From positions 1-32,091 of the forward strand of contig CAZCHK010000023.1 of NCBI GenBank assembly GCA_964498605.1: 32,091 bases of DNA, written 5' to 3'. The stretch is from JBGQAS01 sp964498605 (GTDB taxonomy: Bacteria; Chloroflexota; Anaerolineae; Anaerolineales; Anaerolineaceae). Below the pieces are notes generated by a model. That model was not told where the DNA came from, did not search any database, and saw only the letters and a list, made by a program, of their open reading frames with translations. This document shows, piece after piece, positions 8,347 through 14,846 of the stretch (position 1 is its first letter; the number at the start of each line of letters is the position of its first letter). Both the position numbers and the translations under genes were made by a program.

Positions 8347-8410
8347 GGAACCTCTTTCACTTTGTATTTAACATCGATCGGTTGCCTTGATGATGGTGGG
8401 TAGATAAGTA

Positions 8411-9055
8411 TTATTTCCCTAGCAACTCTTTGACCAGCTCGACTGCACCGATGGCGTCTTCGCTGTAGCCATCCGCGCCGATCTCATCCGCCCATGAGCG
8501 GGTGACGGGAGCGCCGCCGACGATCACTTTCACTTTCGGGCGCATGCCCAGGTCCTCCAGCACCTCGATGACATTGCGCTGCCCGGACATAGTTGTGGTG
8601 AGCAGTGCGGAAACACCGATCACATCCGCGTTGACTTCGCGGGCTTTATCGGCGAACTTCTCGTAGGGGACGTCAATTCCCAGGTCGTACACCTCGAACC
8701 CATTGGCGGAGAGCAGCGTGCCGACCAGCGACTTGCCGATCTCGTGCACATCGCCTTTGACCGTGCCGAGGATGACGCGGCCAAGCGTCTGGCGCTCCAA
8801 CCCGCGTCTTTTGATCTCCGGCTCGAAGATGGCGTTGGCTTTCTTCATCGCTTCGGCTGCCAGGACGACATCCGGCAGGAAGAGCTGCCCGTTCCCGAAC
8901 TGCCTGCCGACCTCCTGCATACCGGGCAGGTAACCCTCGCTGACGGCCTGCATGGGGTCGATGCCCCGGGAAAGCGCTTCGCGGGCAAGCCCTATAGCGG
9001 CATCCGGGTCGCCGTCGAGGACAGATTGGGTCATTTTGGGGAACAGGTCAGACAT
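8411..9055 (-). CDS. Methyltransferase corrinoid-binding protein (MttC/MtbC-like)
   Basis: 214 residues from the ATG at 9055, with AAGGAG 6 bases upstream. A longer reading to 9379 runs through the intergenic region and is rejected. The N-terminal helical cap (about 1-88, with EGYLPGMQEVGRQFGNGQLFLPDVVLAAEAM) is followed by a Rossmann-type B12 domain. The base-off ligand motif is D102-x-H104-x-x-G107, so H104 should coordinate cobalt. VIGVSALLTTTM and VIVGGAPVTRSWADEIGADGYSEDA complete the fold. It carries the methyl group between the MttB enzyme and a tetrahydrofolate or CoM methyltransferase, neither of which is in this window. It forms an operon with the MttB gene downstream. A -10 overlapped by an inverted repeat lies just upstream. 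Confidence 0.95.
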   Translation of the reverse strand: MSDLFPKMTQSVLDGDPDAAIGLAREALSRGIDPMQAVSEGYLPGMQEVGRQFGNGQLFLPDVVLAAEAMKKANAIFEPEIKRRGLERQTLGRVILGTVKGDVHEIGKSLVGTLLSANGFEVYDLGIDVPYEKFADKAREVNADVIGVSALLTTTMSGQRNVIEVLEDLGMRPKVKVIVGGAPVTRSWADEIGADGYSEDAIGAVELVKELLGK

Positions 9056-9079
9056 GATGATCTCCTTGGGTGGATGAAT

Positions 9080-9102
9080 GCCACAATTATACAGGTTGTG
9101 GC
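9080..9102 (-). promoter_or_regulatory. -10 box overlapped by a 7-bp inverted repeat before the corrinoid gene
   Basis: GCCACAA (9080-9086) and TTGTGGC (9096-9102) are perfect arms separated by 9 bases. The minus strand reads TATAAT at 9091-9086, inside this element. A regulator binding here would block the promoter of the corrinoid-MttB pair. The -35 is poor, which fits an activator or another sigma factor. Confidence 0.45.
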
Positions 9103-9129
9103 GCAAGGGGCGAAGCATGAATAAATGTT

Positions 9130-10245
9130 TTAATGGAAGATACGATACGGTTTTCCGGAAAGGGAGAGGTAGTGGCTGTGAAGGTTGACGGCCAGGCAGG
9201 AGTGCACGGGGATGACGACGAGCAGGTCGCCGACGCGGATTGATGTCATCACCTCGGGGGTGACATGAACAATGCCGTGCTCCTGGGACAGCGCCTGGAC
9301 ATGACAATCGGGCAGGATGGCGCCCCAGCCTTGGGTGGACGGAAGGGCGACCAGACCGTATGACAGTCCATTCTCCCACGACAACGCTTCTTTGGAGAGA
9401 TGCACTGCGCCGCCGTGAATAACGACCTGGCTGCGCTCCGGGTGCAGGGCAACGATCGGGCAGGCGACAGCTGCGGCGATGTCCTCCTCGCGGCAGGAAC
9501 CGATGGCGAGCTGCGACGCGTCATACAGGACGAAATTTCCAGGGCGCAGCTCGTCCACTCCGGAGAGGTCATCGACCAGCGAGCAGGAGGGCGTGTCACC
9601 CCAGGAGATCTGTGATGATGGATATCCAGCAGCGGTCAGCGCCTGCTTGCACTCGAGCAGGCGGGTGAGCGCGCTGGTGTAGATACGCTGCACCTCCTGA
9701 GCGCCGCAGGCGTGATAGGTCTGCCCGGCGTGGGTGAGGATGCCGCGGAAGGTCAGCCCGGGCAGGGACGACAGCTTTCCTGCCAGGCGCAAGATCGAAG
9801 TGTTGTCCTCCACCGGGATGCCGGTGCGGTGAGCGCCAACATCCACCTTGATCCAGGCAGAAAGAGGGACGCGCATGCCGGACAAAAGAGTTTCCACACC
9901 GGCGCTATGCTCAAGCAGGATCTCGAGGTGAACACGACGGGCGAGGCGATTGATGACGGGCAGTTCGCGGGGGTTGAGGGGGAATGCGATGGTGATGTCA
10001 CGCCAACCGGCCCGGGCGAAATACTCCGCCATACTTACAGATGAAACGGTGATACCCGTCACCCCCTGCGCGCGGAACCACGGGCTGAAGCCAGCCGATT
10101 GGTGTGTCTTGAAATGGGGGCGGAAGCGCACGCGGTTGAGGCTGGCTTTCTCCGCCATGCGCTGGATGTTGCGCGCTGCGCGGGACTCGTCCAGAAGCAG
10201 CGTCGGACGGGTGATCTTTTCAAACACGGAATGGTGCGGGGGCAT
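9130..10245 (-). CDS. D-serine dehydratase / D-threonine aldolase-like PLP enzyme (fold type III)
   Basis: 371 residues. An alanine-racemase-like barrel (TRPTLLLDESRAARNIQRMAEKA, then RFRPHFKTHQS) places the PLP Schiff-base lysine at K46. The C-terminal domain ends with PVHSCLAVNLHSHY. H348 and C350 match the His-x-Cys zinc site of eukaryotic-type D-serine dehydratase, whereas D-threonine aldolases have His-x-Asp. A D-hydroxy-amino-acid lyase acting in the cytoplasm is therefore expected, but the substrate is not settled. It lies 74 bases upstream of the corrinoid gene on the same strand, so it may be co-transcribed with it and act on the demethylated product. The start has no ribosome site. 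A TATGAT lies 6 bases before the ATG, suggesting a leaderless transcript. Confidence 0.85.
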   Translation of the reverse strand: MPPHHSVFEKITRPTLLLDESRAARNIQRMAEKASLNRVRFRPHFKTHQSAGFSPWFRAQGVTGITVSSVSMAEYFARAGWRDITIAFPLNPRELPVINRLARRVHLEILLEHSAGVETLLSGMRVPLSAWIKVDVGAHRTGIPVEDNTSILRLAGKLSSLPGLTFRGILTHAGQTYHACGAQEVQRIYTSALTRLLECKQALTAAGYPSSQISWGDTPSCSLVDDLSGVDELRPGNFVLYDASQLAIGSCREEDIAAAVACPIVALHPERSQVVIHGGAVHLSKEALSWENGLSYGLVALPSTQGWGAILPDCHVQALSQEHGIVHVTPEVMTSIRVGDLLVVIPVHSCLAVNLHSHYLSLSGKPYRIFH

Positions 10246-10251
10246 GACTTA

Positions 10252-10279
10252 ATCATAACCCTGAAAGACATGATGTGGA
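10252..10279 (-). promoter_or_regulatory. Leaderless-type promoter of the PLP enzyme gene
   Basis: On the minus strand TCCACA (10279-10274), a 16-base spacer and TATGAT (10257-10252) end 6 bases before the ATG at 10245, so transcription should begin at or next to the start codon. Confidence 0.45.
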
Positions 10280-10368
10280 ATGATTTTTCCCCGCGAGCTT
10301 TTCCTAAAGCAGAGGGAGAGAACCAGCCTGCAGGCGCGAGGGCAGGGAGAGTAAATTTCTTTAAAGAA

Positions 10369-10394
10369 AAAACCCGGGGTTGAGCCCGGGTTTT
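10369..10394. terminator. Strong bidirectional intrinsic terminator
   Basis: A 10-bp perfect stem AAAACCCGGG/CCCGGGTTTT with a 6-base loop. On the minus strand it is followed by a T-run, and it ends the transcript of the fibronectin-like gene that stops at 10419. Confidence 0.9.
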
Positions 10395-10418
10395 GATGGC
10401 AACAGGACATGGATGACC

Positions 10419-11954
10419 TTACGGTGTATACGTGACCTCGTTGGAATAGATGGAGCAGCTTCCTTGTGAAGAAATGTATTTGCATACGCGCACATAGTAC
10501 GGTGTTCCCGCCACCAGGTCAGTGATCGTGCCGCTGGTGGAGCCGGGGCTGTAGTATCCCGCGCTGCTGCCTGGATAGATCGGCGAGGGTGAGGTGCTCC
10601 AGACCAGTTTGAAGCCATCCGGAAAATCGCCCGTGGTCGTCCAGTACACTGTGGCGCTGGCACCCCCCGCTGTATTGAAGATCGATACCGGCGAACCGCC
10701 AATGCCGGCAATTGGGTTGATGCTTGTGATGGTGATGGTGGATGTATCCGGTGTAGGTTCGGGAGGTGGCGCGGAGAATGTGAAAGTGTATACATTGCTG
10801 TACACACCGCAGCCGCTGCCAGTGTACTCACACACGCGGTAGTAGTAGGTATGCCCGGGATCACCGTACACCTTGGCGTAAGTCACGGAGGGGTCGGAGA
10901 TGTACACATAGGAGTCACCCGGATAAACTGGCGTGGGATTGGTCTCCGAGTAGGCGATCTTGTATCCATTGGGGAAGTAGCCGACCGGAGTCCAGAAGAT
11001 CTTGGCGGTGCCGGAGCTGATCTCAGTCATACCGGTGATGGTGAGAGAATTGTTGACCGGGGCGGTATTGGCGAACGTGAATTCGCGGGTGTCGCTGTAG
11101 AACTTGCACATGCCATCCAGGTACTGGCAGATGCGGAAGTAGTACTTCTGCCCGGGAGTACCGGTGACATACGTGCTGCGCGCGGACGGGTCACTGACAT
11201 ACAGCCAGGTATCACCCGGGTAAACGGGGTAATAGTTGGAAGCTGACCAGACAATCTTGAAGCCGTTGGGGAAACTGCCCACGGCGTCCCAGTAGAAGAT
11301 GGCCTTGCCGCTGGAGACATCATCGATGTCAATGATGGACAGGCTGCCCGTGGTAGGAGCGGAGGTCTTGGTAGGTGCTACGCTTACGGTCTTGGTGGGC
11401 ACGGGCGCGGCCGCCAGGGTGATCTCGGCAGGCGAACTGTAGGGGTCACAGGCGCCATTCCAGTAGCGGCAGACGCGCAGGAAGTAGCGCTGCCCGGCTT
11501 CCAGGGCGAGTGTGGCGGAGCGCGCCGCGGGATCTGTGATGTACACCGACGAAGAGGTCGCCAGTTCGGGGGAATCATCGTACTTGTCGTAGATGACCTT
11601 GAACCCGCTGGAGAAATCGCCCACACCGTCCCATTTGACCGTGACACTGCCTAATCCATTGTCAACGACTTTGCTGATAAAAATGGTCGCAGCAAGGTTG
11701 GTTTTCTGTGTGGCAGTTGCAGCCACGATTTGAACCATTGCGTCAGAAGTAGTAGTTGGCTGCATGTTTTGTTGCTCGACCTGAAGAAGATCCGCAACCT
11801 GAGTGGCAGAGACAGCCGTGGCCGTGGCGTTATTGGAAATGGCGGTCAGGTTGACGGAAATCCGGGTGGGATCGGCGTAAATGTTCCCGGCTGTCTGCAG
11901 CGTACAGCCTGCAACGAGAAGCGCGGCAATGAAAAGGAATAAGTACTTGCGCAT
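10419..11954 (-). CDS. Lipoprotein with four fibronectin III-like repeats
   Basis: 511 residues from the ATG at 11954, which has AGGAGG 6 bases upstream; an upstream in-frame start at 11999 has none. LLVAGC gives a lipidated C17. An Ala/Thr-rich stretch (about 27-88) leads into four repeats of about 90-105 residues (about 89-180, 204-294, 303-393, 405-511). Each follows the same plan: a first strand, then (V/A)xxYWxxxGxFPxGFKIVWS, PVYPGD, a SDPSxR turn and a last block YYxRVCxYxxxxCxxYS. The repeated Cys pair suggests one disulfide per repeat, consistent with export. It likely serves as a surface adhesion or binding protein. No catalytic motif is present. A Thr/Pro linker rich in KT and PT separates repeats 1 and 2. 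Confidence 0.88.
   Translation of the reverse strand: MRKYLFLFIAALLVAGCTLQTAGNIYADPTRISVNLTAISNNATATAVSATQVADLLQVEQQNMQPTTTSDAMVQIVAATATQKTNLAATIFISKVVDNGLGSVTVKWDGVGDFSSGFKVIYDKYDDSPELATSSSVYITDPAARSATLALEAGQRYFLRVCRYWNGACDPYSSPAEITLAAAPVPTKTVSVAPTKTSAPTTGSLSIIDIDDVSSGKAIFYWDAVGSFPNGFKIVWSASNYYPVYPGDTWLYVSDPSARSTYVTGTPGQKYYFRICQYLDGMCKFYSDTREFTFANTAPVNNSLTITGMTEISSGTAKIFWTPVGYFPNGYKIAYSETNPTPVYPGDSYVYISDPSVTYAKVYGDPGHTYYYRVCEYTGSGCGVYSNVYTFTFSAPPPEPTPDTSTITITSINPIAGIGGSPVSIFNTAGGASATVYWTTTGDFPDGFKLVWSTSPSPIYPGSSAGYYSPGSTSGTITDLVAGTPYYVRVCKYISSQGSCSIYSNEVTYTP
10422..11690 (-). repeat. Four tandem fibronectin-like coding repeats
   Basis: Units at about 11415-11690, 11073-11345, 10776-11048 and 10422-10742. 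Repeats 2 and 3 are closest to each other (both contain FPNG(F/Y)KI and PVYPGD), which points to a more recent duplication. Confidence 0.8.
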
Positions 11955-11981
11955 AATAAACCTCCTGCGGTTTGTACGTAG

Positions 11982-12008
11982 ATTATACGCTGTCAACACT
12001 TAACAGCG
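11982..12008 (-). promoter_or_regulatory. -10 box with adjacent inverted repeat before the fibronectin-like lipoprotein
   Basis: The minus strand reads TATAAT at 11987-11982. Directly upstream CGCTGT (11988-11993) and ACAGCG (12003-12008) form a 6-bp inverted repeat with a 9-base spacer, covering the region between -10 and -35. A TTGACA sits only 3 bases from the -10 and cannot serve it. Confidence 0.35.
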
Positions 12009-12079
12009 ACCTGACGGTTTCCCTTCAGATTTGTAAGGAGAAAGTAGGCGGCACCGAGTGCCCCAGGATAGACCCCCTC

Positions 12080-12108
12080 TTGACAGGCAATTAATAATAG
12101 AATATACT
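12080..12108 (+). promoter_or_regulatory. Sigma70-type promoter of the ribbon-helix-helix gene
   Basis: A perfect -35 TTGACA (12080-12085), a 17-base spacer and TATACT (12103-12108). Transcription should start near 12115, giving a leader of about 38 bases. Confidence 0.85.
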
Positions 12109-12135
12109 CTAAATAGAATCTAATTAGAGTATATT
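12101..12135 (+). promoter_or_regulatory. Perfect 12-bp inverted repeat over the -10, likely autoregulatory operator
   Basis: AATATACTCTAA (12101-12112) and TTAGAGTATATT (12124-12135) are exact reverse complements with an 11-base spacer. The left arm contains the -10 hexamer, and the right arm ends 17 bases before the start codon of a DNA-binding protein. Ribbon-helix-helix proteins bind such repeats as pairs of dimers, so self-repression is the simplest reading. Confidence 0.7.
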
Positions 12136-12152
12136 AAAAGAGGAAAAGTCTC

Positions 12153-12539
12153 ATGACAGAAGCAGAGAAAATGACCATAAATGTCAGCGCGGTGGACCTG
12201 GGGAAGATTGACCTGCTGGTGCAGGAAGGACTGTATTCGAACCGCAGCGATTTCATTCGCACGGCCCTCAGGGGGCAGCTTGAAAAACACGCTTTCGAAG
12301 TGCAGCAATCCGTGGCGAGAAACACCTTTGCGATCGGGGTGATTGCCTACGACCGGAAGGATTTCGAGAAACTGCAGGAAAGAAACGAGCAGCTGGACAT
12401 TCACATCATCGGGCTGCTGAACCTGTCCAGGGACATTCCGGCCGATCTGGCTTCAGAAGTGATCCGCAGCCTCAAGGTGCGCGGAGTGTTCAACGCCAGC
12501 GATGAGGTGAAGAAAGCCCTCGCGGACAGAACAGGATAA
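12153..12539 (+). CDS. Ribbon-helix-helix (CopG/NikR-like) transcriptional regulator with an extra C-terminal domain
   Basis: 128 residues. Residues about 7-48 form a ribbon-helix-helix domain: the DNA-contacting strand MTINVSAVDLGKIDLLV, then LYSNRSDFIRTALRGQLEKH with the typical (S/N)RSDFIR N-cap. The remaining 80 residues (about 55-128: NTFAIGVIAYDRKDFEKLQ, LDIHIIGLLNLSRDIPADLASEVIRSLKVRGVFNASDEVKKAL) do not show the NikR nickel ligands and look like a separate conserved alpha/beta domain that may sense a ligand. No toxin gene is adjacent, so a ParD-like antitoxin role is unlikely. AGAGGA lies about 9 bases before the ATG. A strong promoter with a perfect inverted repeat precedes it, and a terminator follows, so it is probably monocistronic and self-regulated. 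Confidence 0.88.
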   Translation: MTEAEKMTINVSAVDLGKIDLLVQEGLYSNRSDFIRTALRGQLEKHAFEVQQSVARNTFAIGVIAYDRKDFEKLQERNEQLDIHIIGLLNLSRDIPADLASEVIRSLKVRGVFNASDEVKKALADRTG

Positions 12540-12590
12540 TTGGTTTTTCCCACATACCTGATCATTGTGCCTGAGGAATTTCACAGGAAG

Positions 12591-12621
12591 AGGATCCGGG
12601 TGCCGAGGAATCCTGTTTTTT
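12591..12621 (+). terminator. Intrinsic terminator after the RHH gene
   Basis: AGGAT (12591-12595) pairs with ATCCT (12610-12614), with CGG/CCG inside and a bulge. Six T follow at 12616-12621. Confidence 0.6.
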
Positions 12622-12755
12622 GGTGTCGATTCTATATATTTTTTCATTACCTTCGGTTTTTGACCCGTGACCTGGGACATGGATTAAGATAGGTCTCAGT
12701 TCACTTATGATAGGCTGGTTTGGCTGTTATCTTTGGCGCGAACAGAAACAGCGCC

Positions 12756-13454
12756 ATGATTATTGAAAAAGTCTTATACAGGATCGTCAAGAGCATCATG
12801 TGGGTCTACATCCGCGTCATGCTGGGCGTGAATGTTGTTAAGAAAGCGTCCATACCCGGGGGAGCGCGCATTTTTGCCATCAACCATCCTTCCAACAGCG
12901 ACGCGTTCTTCGTGGCGGGGATGCTGCCGACCCGATCGTACATCCTGATCACGGAAGAGGCCTTCAGGACGCGCATCGCCGGGGCGCTGCTGCGCAAGCT
13001 CGGGCACATCCCGGTCAAGGCGGGAACCGGGCCGGAGGTCGTCAACCGCGCGGTGGGACTGCTGCGGCAGGGAAAGACCGTGGTGGTTTTCCCGGAGGGC
13101 GAAAGAAGCCCGCTGGGAGGATTCGTCAGGCCGCACACGGGCGTGGCACGCCTGGCCTTGGCCAGCGGGGCGCCGGTGATTCCGGTAGGACTGCACATCA
13201 GAAATGAAAGGCTCACCGGGCGTGGTGAAGCGCGCGAACTCAAGGAGAAGCACAAGGGGTGGTACATCCGTGGTCCTTATTACGTGACCGTGGGCGAGCC
13301 GCTGCGCTTTCAGGGCGACGCGGAAGACCGCAGGCTGGTGCGCGACGTATCTAACACGGTGATGCACACCATTATCAAGCTGGCGGGAGAGAGCAAAGAG
13401 CGCATGGAGACAATCCCGATGGGGTGGTGGCTGCGCAGAACAATTCAAATCTAG
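12756..13454 (+). CDS. plsC: 1-acyl-sn-glycerol-3-phosphate acyltransferase (PlsC-like)
   Basis: 232 residues from the ATG at 12756. PlsC-type enzymes put the second acyl chain on lysophosphatidate at the inner membrane face. The catalytic NHPSNSD (H44-x4-D49) is present, followed by the acceptor-binding block VVVFPEGERSPLGG and the VIPVGLHI strand. A short hydrophobic/amphipathic N-terminus (VLYRIVKSIMWVYIRVML) would hold it on the membrane. Neither start is supported by a ribosome site. An upstream TTG at 12720 adds 12 residues and has TATGAT 8 bases before it, so a leaderless TTG start is possible. A strong hairpin terminator follows. Substrate preference (lysophospholipid or another acyl acceptor) is not certain. 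Confidence 0.88.
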   Translation: MIIEKVLYRIVKSIMWVYIRVMLGVNVVKKASIPGGARIFAINHPSNSDAFFVAGMLPTRSYILITEEAFRTRIAGALLRKLGHIPVKAGTGPEVVNRAVGLLRQGKTVVVFPEGERSPLGGFVRPHTGVARLALASGAPVIPVGLHIRNERLTGRGEARELKEKHKGWYIRGPYYVTVGEPLRFQGDAEDRRLVRDVSNTVMHTIIKLAGESKERMETIPMGWWLRRTIQI

Positions 13455-13476
13455 ATGGTGCACATGCGCAAGGATG

Positions 13477-13504
13477 ATCGACCTGGTTAGCCAGGTCGAT
13501 TTTA
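13477..13504 (+). terminator. Intrinsic terminator after the acyltransferase gene
   Basis: Perfect 10-bp stem ATCGACCTGG/CCAGGTCGAT with a TTAG loop. Together with the last stem base it is followed by four T and then AATAAT. It sits between convergent genes and separates them from the hydrogenase operon end. Confidence 0.85.
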
Positions 13505-13525
13505 ATAATCAAGCACACTTGTTGA

Positions 13526-13903
13526 TCAGGAATCGTCGCACTGCTCCTTCAACACGACCACAAGCTGCCCCAGGTCCGTTACCGCTTCGATCAGGTCATT
13601 GGAATGGTAGATGGCTTTATGCACACAGCTTTCCTCGCATTGACCGCAGTAGGCGCAATTGGCGGGATAATGAACAAGACGGTAGCTGCCGCGTGACTTT
13701 TTCTCGAGCACGAGGGCTTTGGCCGGGCAATCCCTGGCACACAACCCGCATCCGACGCATTTTTCTGCCAGGAGCATGACGGCACCGCGGTGCTCTGGTG
13801 GAAGTTTGAGCGGAGTAGAGGGATAGGACACGGTCGCCCTGGATTTTAAAAAGGACTCCAGCGCGGAAGACAGCAGGTTTCTTCGTTTCCTTTTCTTATC
13901 CAT
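13526..13903 (-). CDS. Hydrogenase ferredoxin subunit, 2x[4Fe-4S] (NuoI/EchF/MbhN-like)
   Basis: 125 residues, close to the short EchF type and shorter than NuoI of respiratory complex I. It carries two [4Fe-4S] ligand sets: C49-x2-C52-x2-C55-x3-C59-P and C83-x2-C86-x2-C89-x3-C93. The second lacks the usual Pro after the last Cys. A basic N-terminus (DKKRKRR) faces the membrane arm. It passes electrons from ferredoxin to the proximal cluster in the small subunit. It is the last gene of the 12-gene operon, 6 bases after the NuoH-like stop, so it is read with the rest. No separate diaphorase or NADH module is present. Confidence 0.93.
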   Translation of the reverse strand: MDKKRKRRNLLSSALESFLKSRATVSYPSTPLKLPPEHRGAVMLLAEKCVGCGLCARDCPAKALVLEKKSRGSYRLVHYPANCAYCGQCEESCVHKAIYHSNDLIEAVTDLGQLVVVLKEQCDDS

Positions 13904-13909
13904 GCTCGA

Positions 13910-14842
13910 TCACGCTCTCATCAGGATGGTCACGAACAATTGCAGTATTCCCAGGGGAACCAGGACGCGCCAGCCCAGGGATGCCAGTTGATCGATCCTG
14001 ATCCTCGCAAAAATCGAGCTGGCGGCACTCAGCAGTACAACCAAAAGAACGCTTTGCAGTGCGAAGACCAGTATGGACACCAGCGTTCCGAGCTGGTTGC
14101 CCCAGCTCAGGAACAGGCTGATGAGCAGGAAGATACCCAGGACTGCCTGCATGTTGATCAGCGTATGCCAGATGCCCAATTTAACCCCGGAATACTCGGT
14201 GAGCGGACCGGCGACAACCTCCGATTTGGCTTTTGGGATGTCCAACGGGTCGCGTTTCAACTTGCCGATCAATCCAACGATCGCCAGAAGGAATCCCACG
14301 GGCTGATAAACAAAAAAGGGTCCCAGAGCAGACTGACTGTGCATAATATCGCGCACCGACCAGGAACCAGACAGGATGGCGGGTCCGCTGACAGCGATGA
14401 TCAGGGGTACTTCGTACGAGAAATACTGCAGCAGGGACCTGGCCCCTCCCAGGATGCTGTAAATGCCAATGGACACGGCTCCTGCCAGGTAGTACGAAAG
14501 CGTGGGCACGCTCAGGAGGAAAAGGATAACGATCAGGTCGCCTTCGAATGAGAACGCGCTGTAGCTGGCTATGGGGATGTACATACCGGCTGTCAATACT
14601 GAGGCCAGTGAGATCAGGGGGAGAGCCGTAACCGCCAGCTGGTTGGAGCCTTTGGGAAAAAGATCTTCCTTCCCGCACAACTTGATCAGGTCCGCCAGGG
14701 GTTGATAGAATCTTGGGCCCACCCGGCGTTCAAAGCGGGCCAGTAATTTCCTGTCAAACCATTCGAATAGAAACGCCAGGATCATCAAGAAAAGGAACCC
14801 CGGAAAAATCAACAGGCTGAACAGGCTGCTCAGAATACCCAT
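13910..14842 (-). CDS. Hydrogenase membrane subunit, NuoH/MbhM-like
   Basis: 310 residues from the ATG at 14842, 4 bases after the large-subunit stop. A TTG at 14866 would add 8 residues and overlap the large subunit. Eight or so membrane segments are visible. Conserved loops of the family are present: FEWFDRKLLARFERRVGPRFYQPLADLIKL after TM1 and AKSEVVAGPLTEYSGVKLG between later helices, whose acidic residues line the coupling channel at the hydrophilic/membrane junction. It anchors the catalytic arm and starts the ion pathway (the E-channel in complex I). Confidence 0.93.
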   Translation of the reverse strand: MGILSSLFSLLIFPGFLFLMILAFLFEWFDRKLLARFERRVGPRFYQPLADLIKLCGKEDLFPKGSNQLAVTALPLISLASVLTAGMYIPIASYSAFSFEGDLIVILFLLSVPTLSYYLAGAVSIGIYSILGGARSLLQYFSYEVPLIIAVSGPAILSGSWSVRDIMHSQSALGPFFVYQPVGFLLAIVGLIGKLKRDPLDIPKAKSEVVAGPLTEYSGVKLGIWHTLINMQAVLGIFLLISLFLSWGNQLGTLVSILVFALQSVLLVVLLSAASSIFARIRIDQLASLGWRVLVPLGILQLFVTILMRA

Positions 14843-14846
14843 TGTG

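Noticed and set aside
6820..8403. Plus-strand frame of 527 codons
   Set aside because: Antisense to the MttB gene at 6889-8346. Its composition (Gly, Arg, His, Val rich) is typical of the reverse frame of a GC-rich gene.
9056..9379. Extended N-terminus of the corrinoid protein
   Set aside because: The extra residues are Arg/Pro/His-rich, run through the intergenic region into the PLP gene, and the ATG at 9055 has AAGGAG at ideal spacing.
12153..12539. ParD-like antitoxin of a toxin-antitoxin pair
   Set aside because: No small toxin gene follows. A terminator comes next, and the protein is longer than ParD with a second domain.
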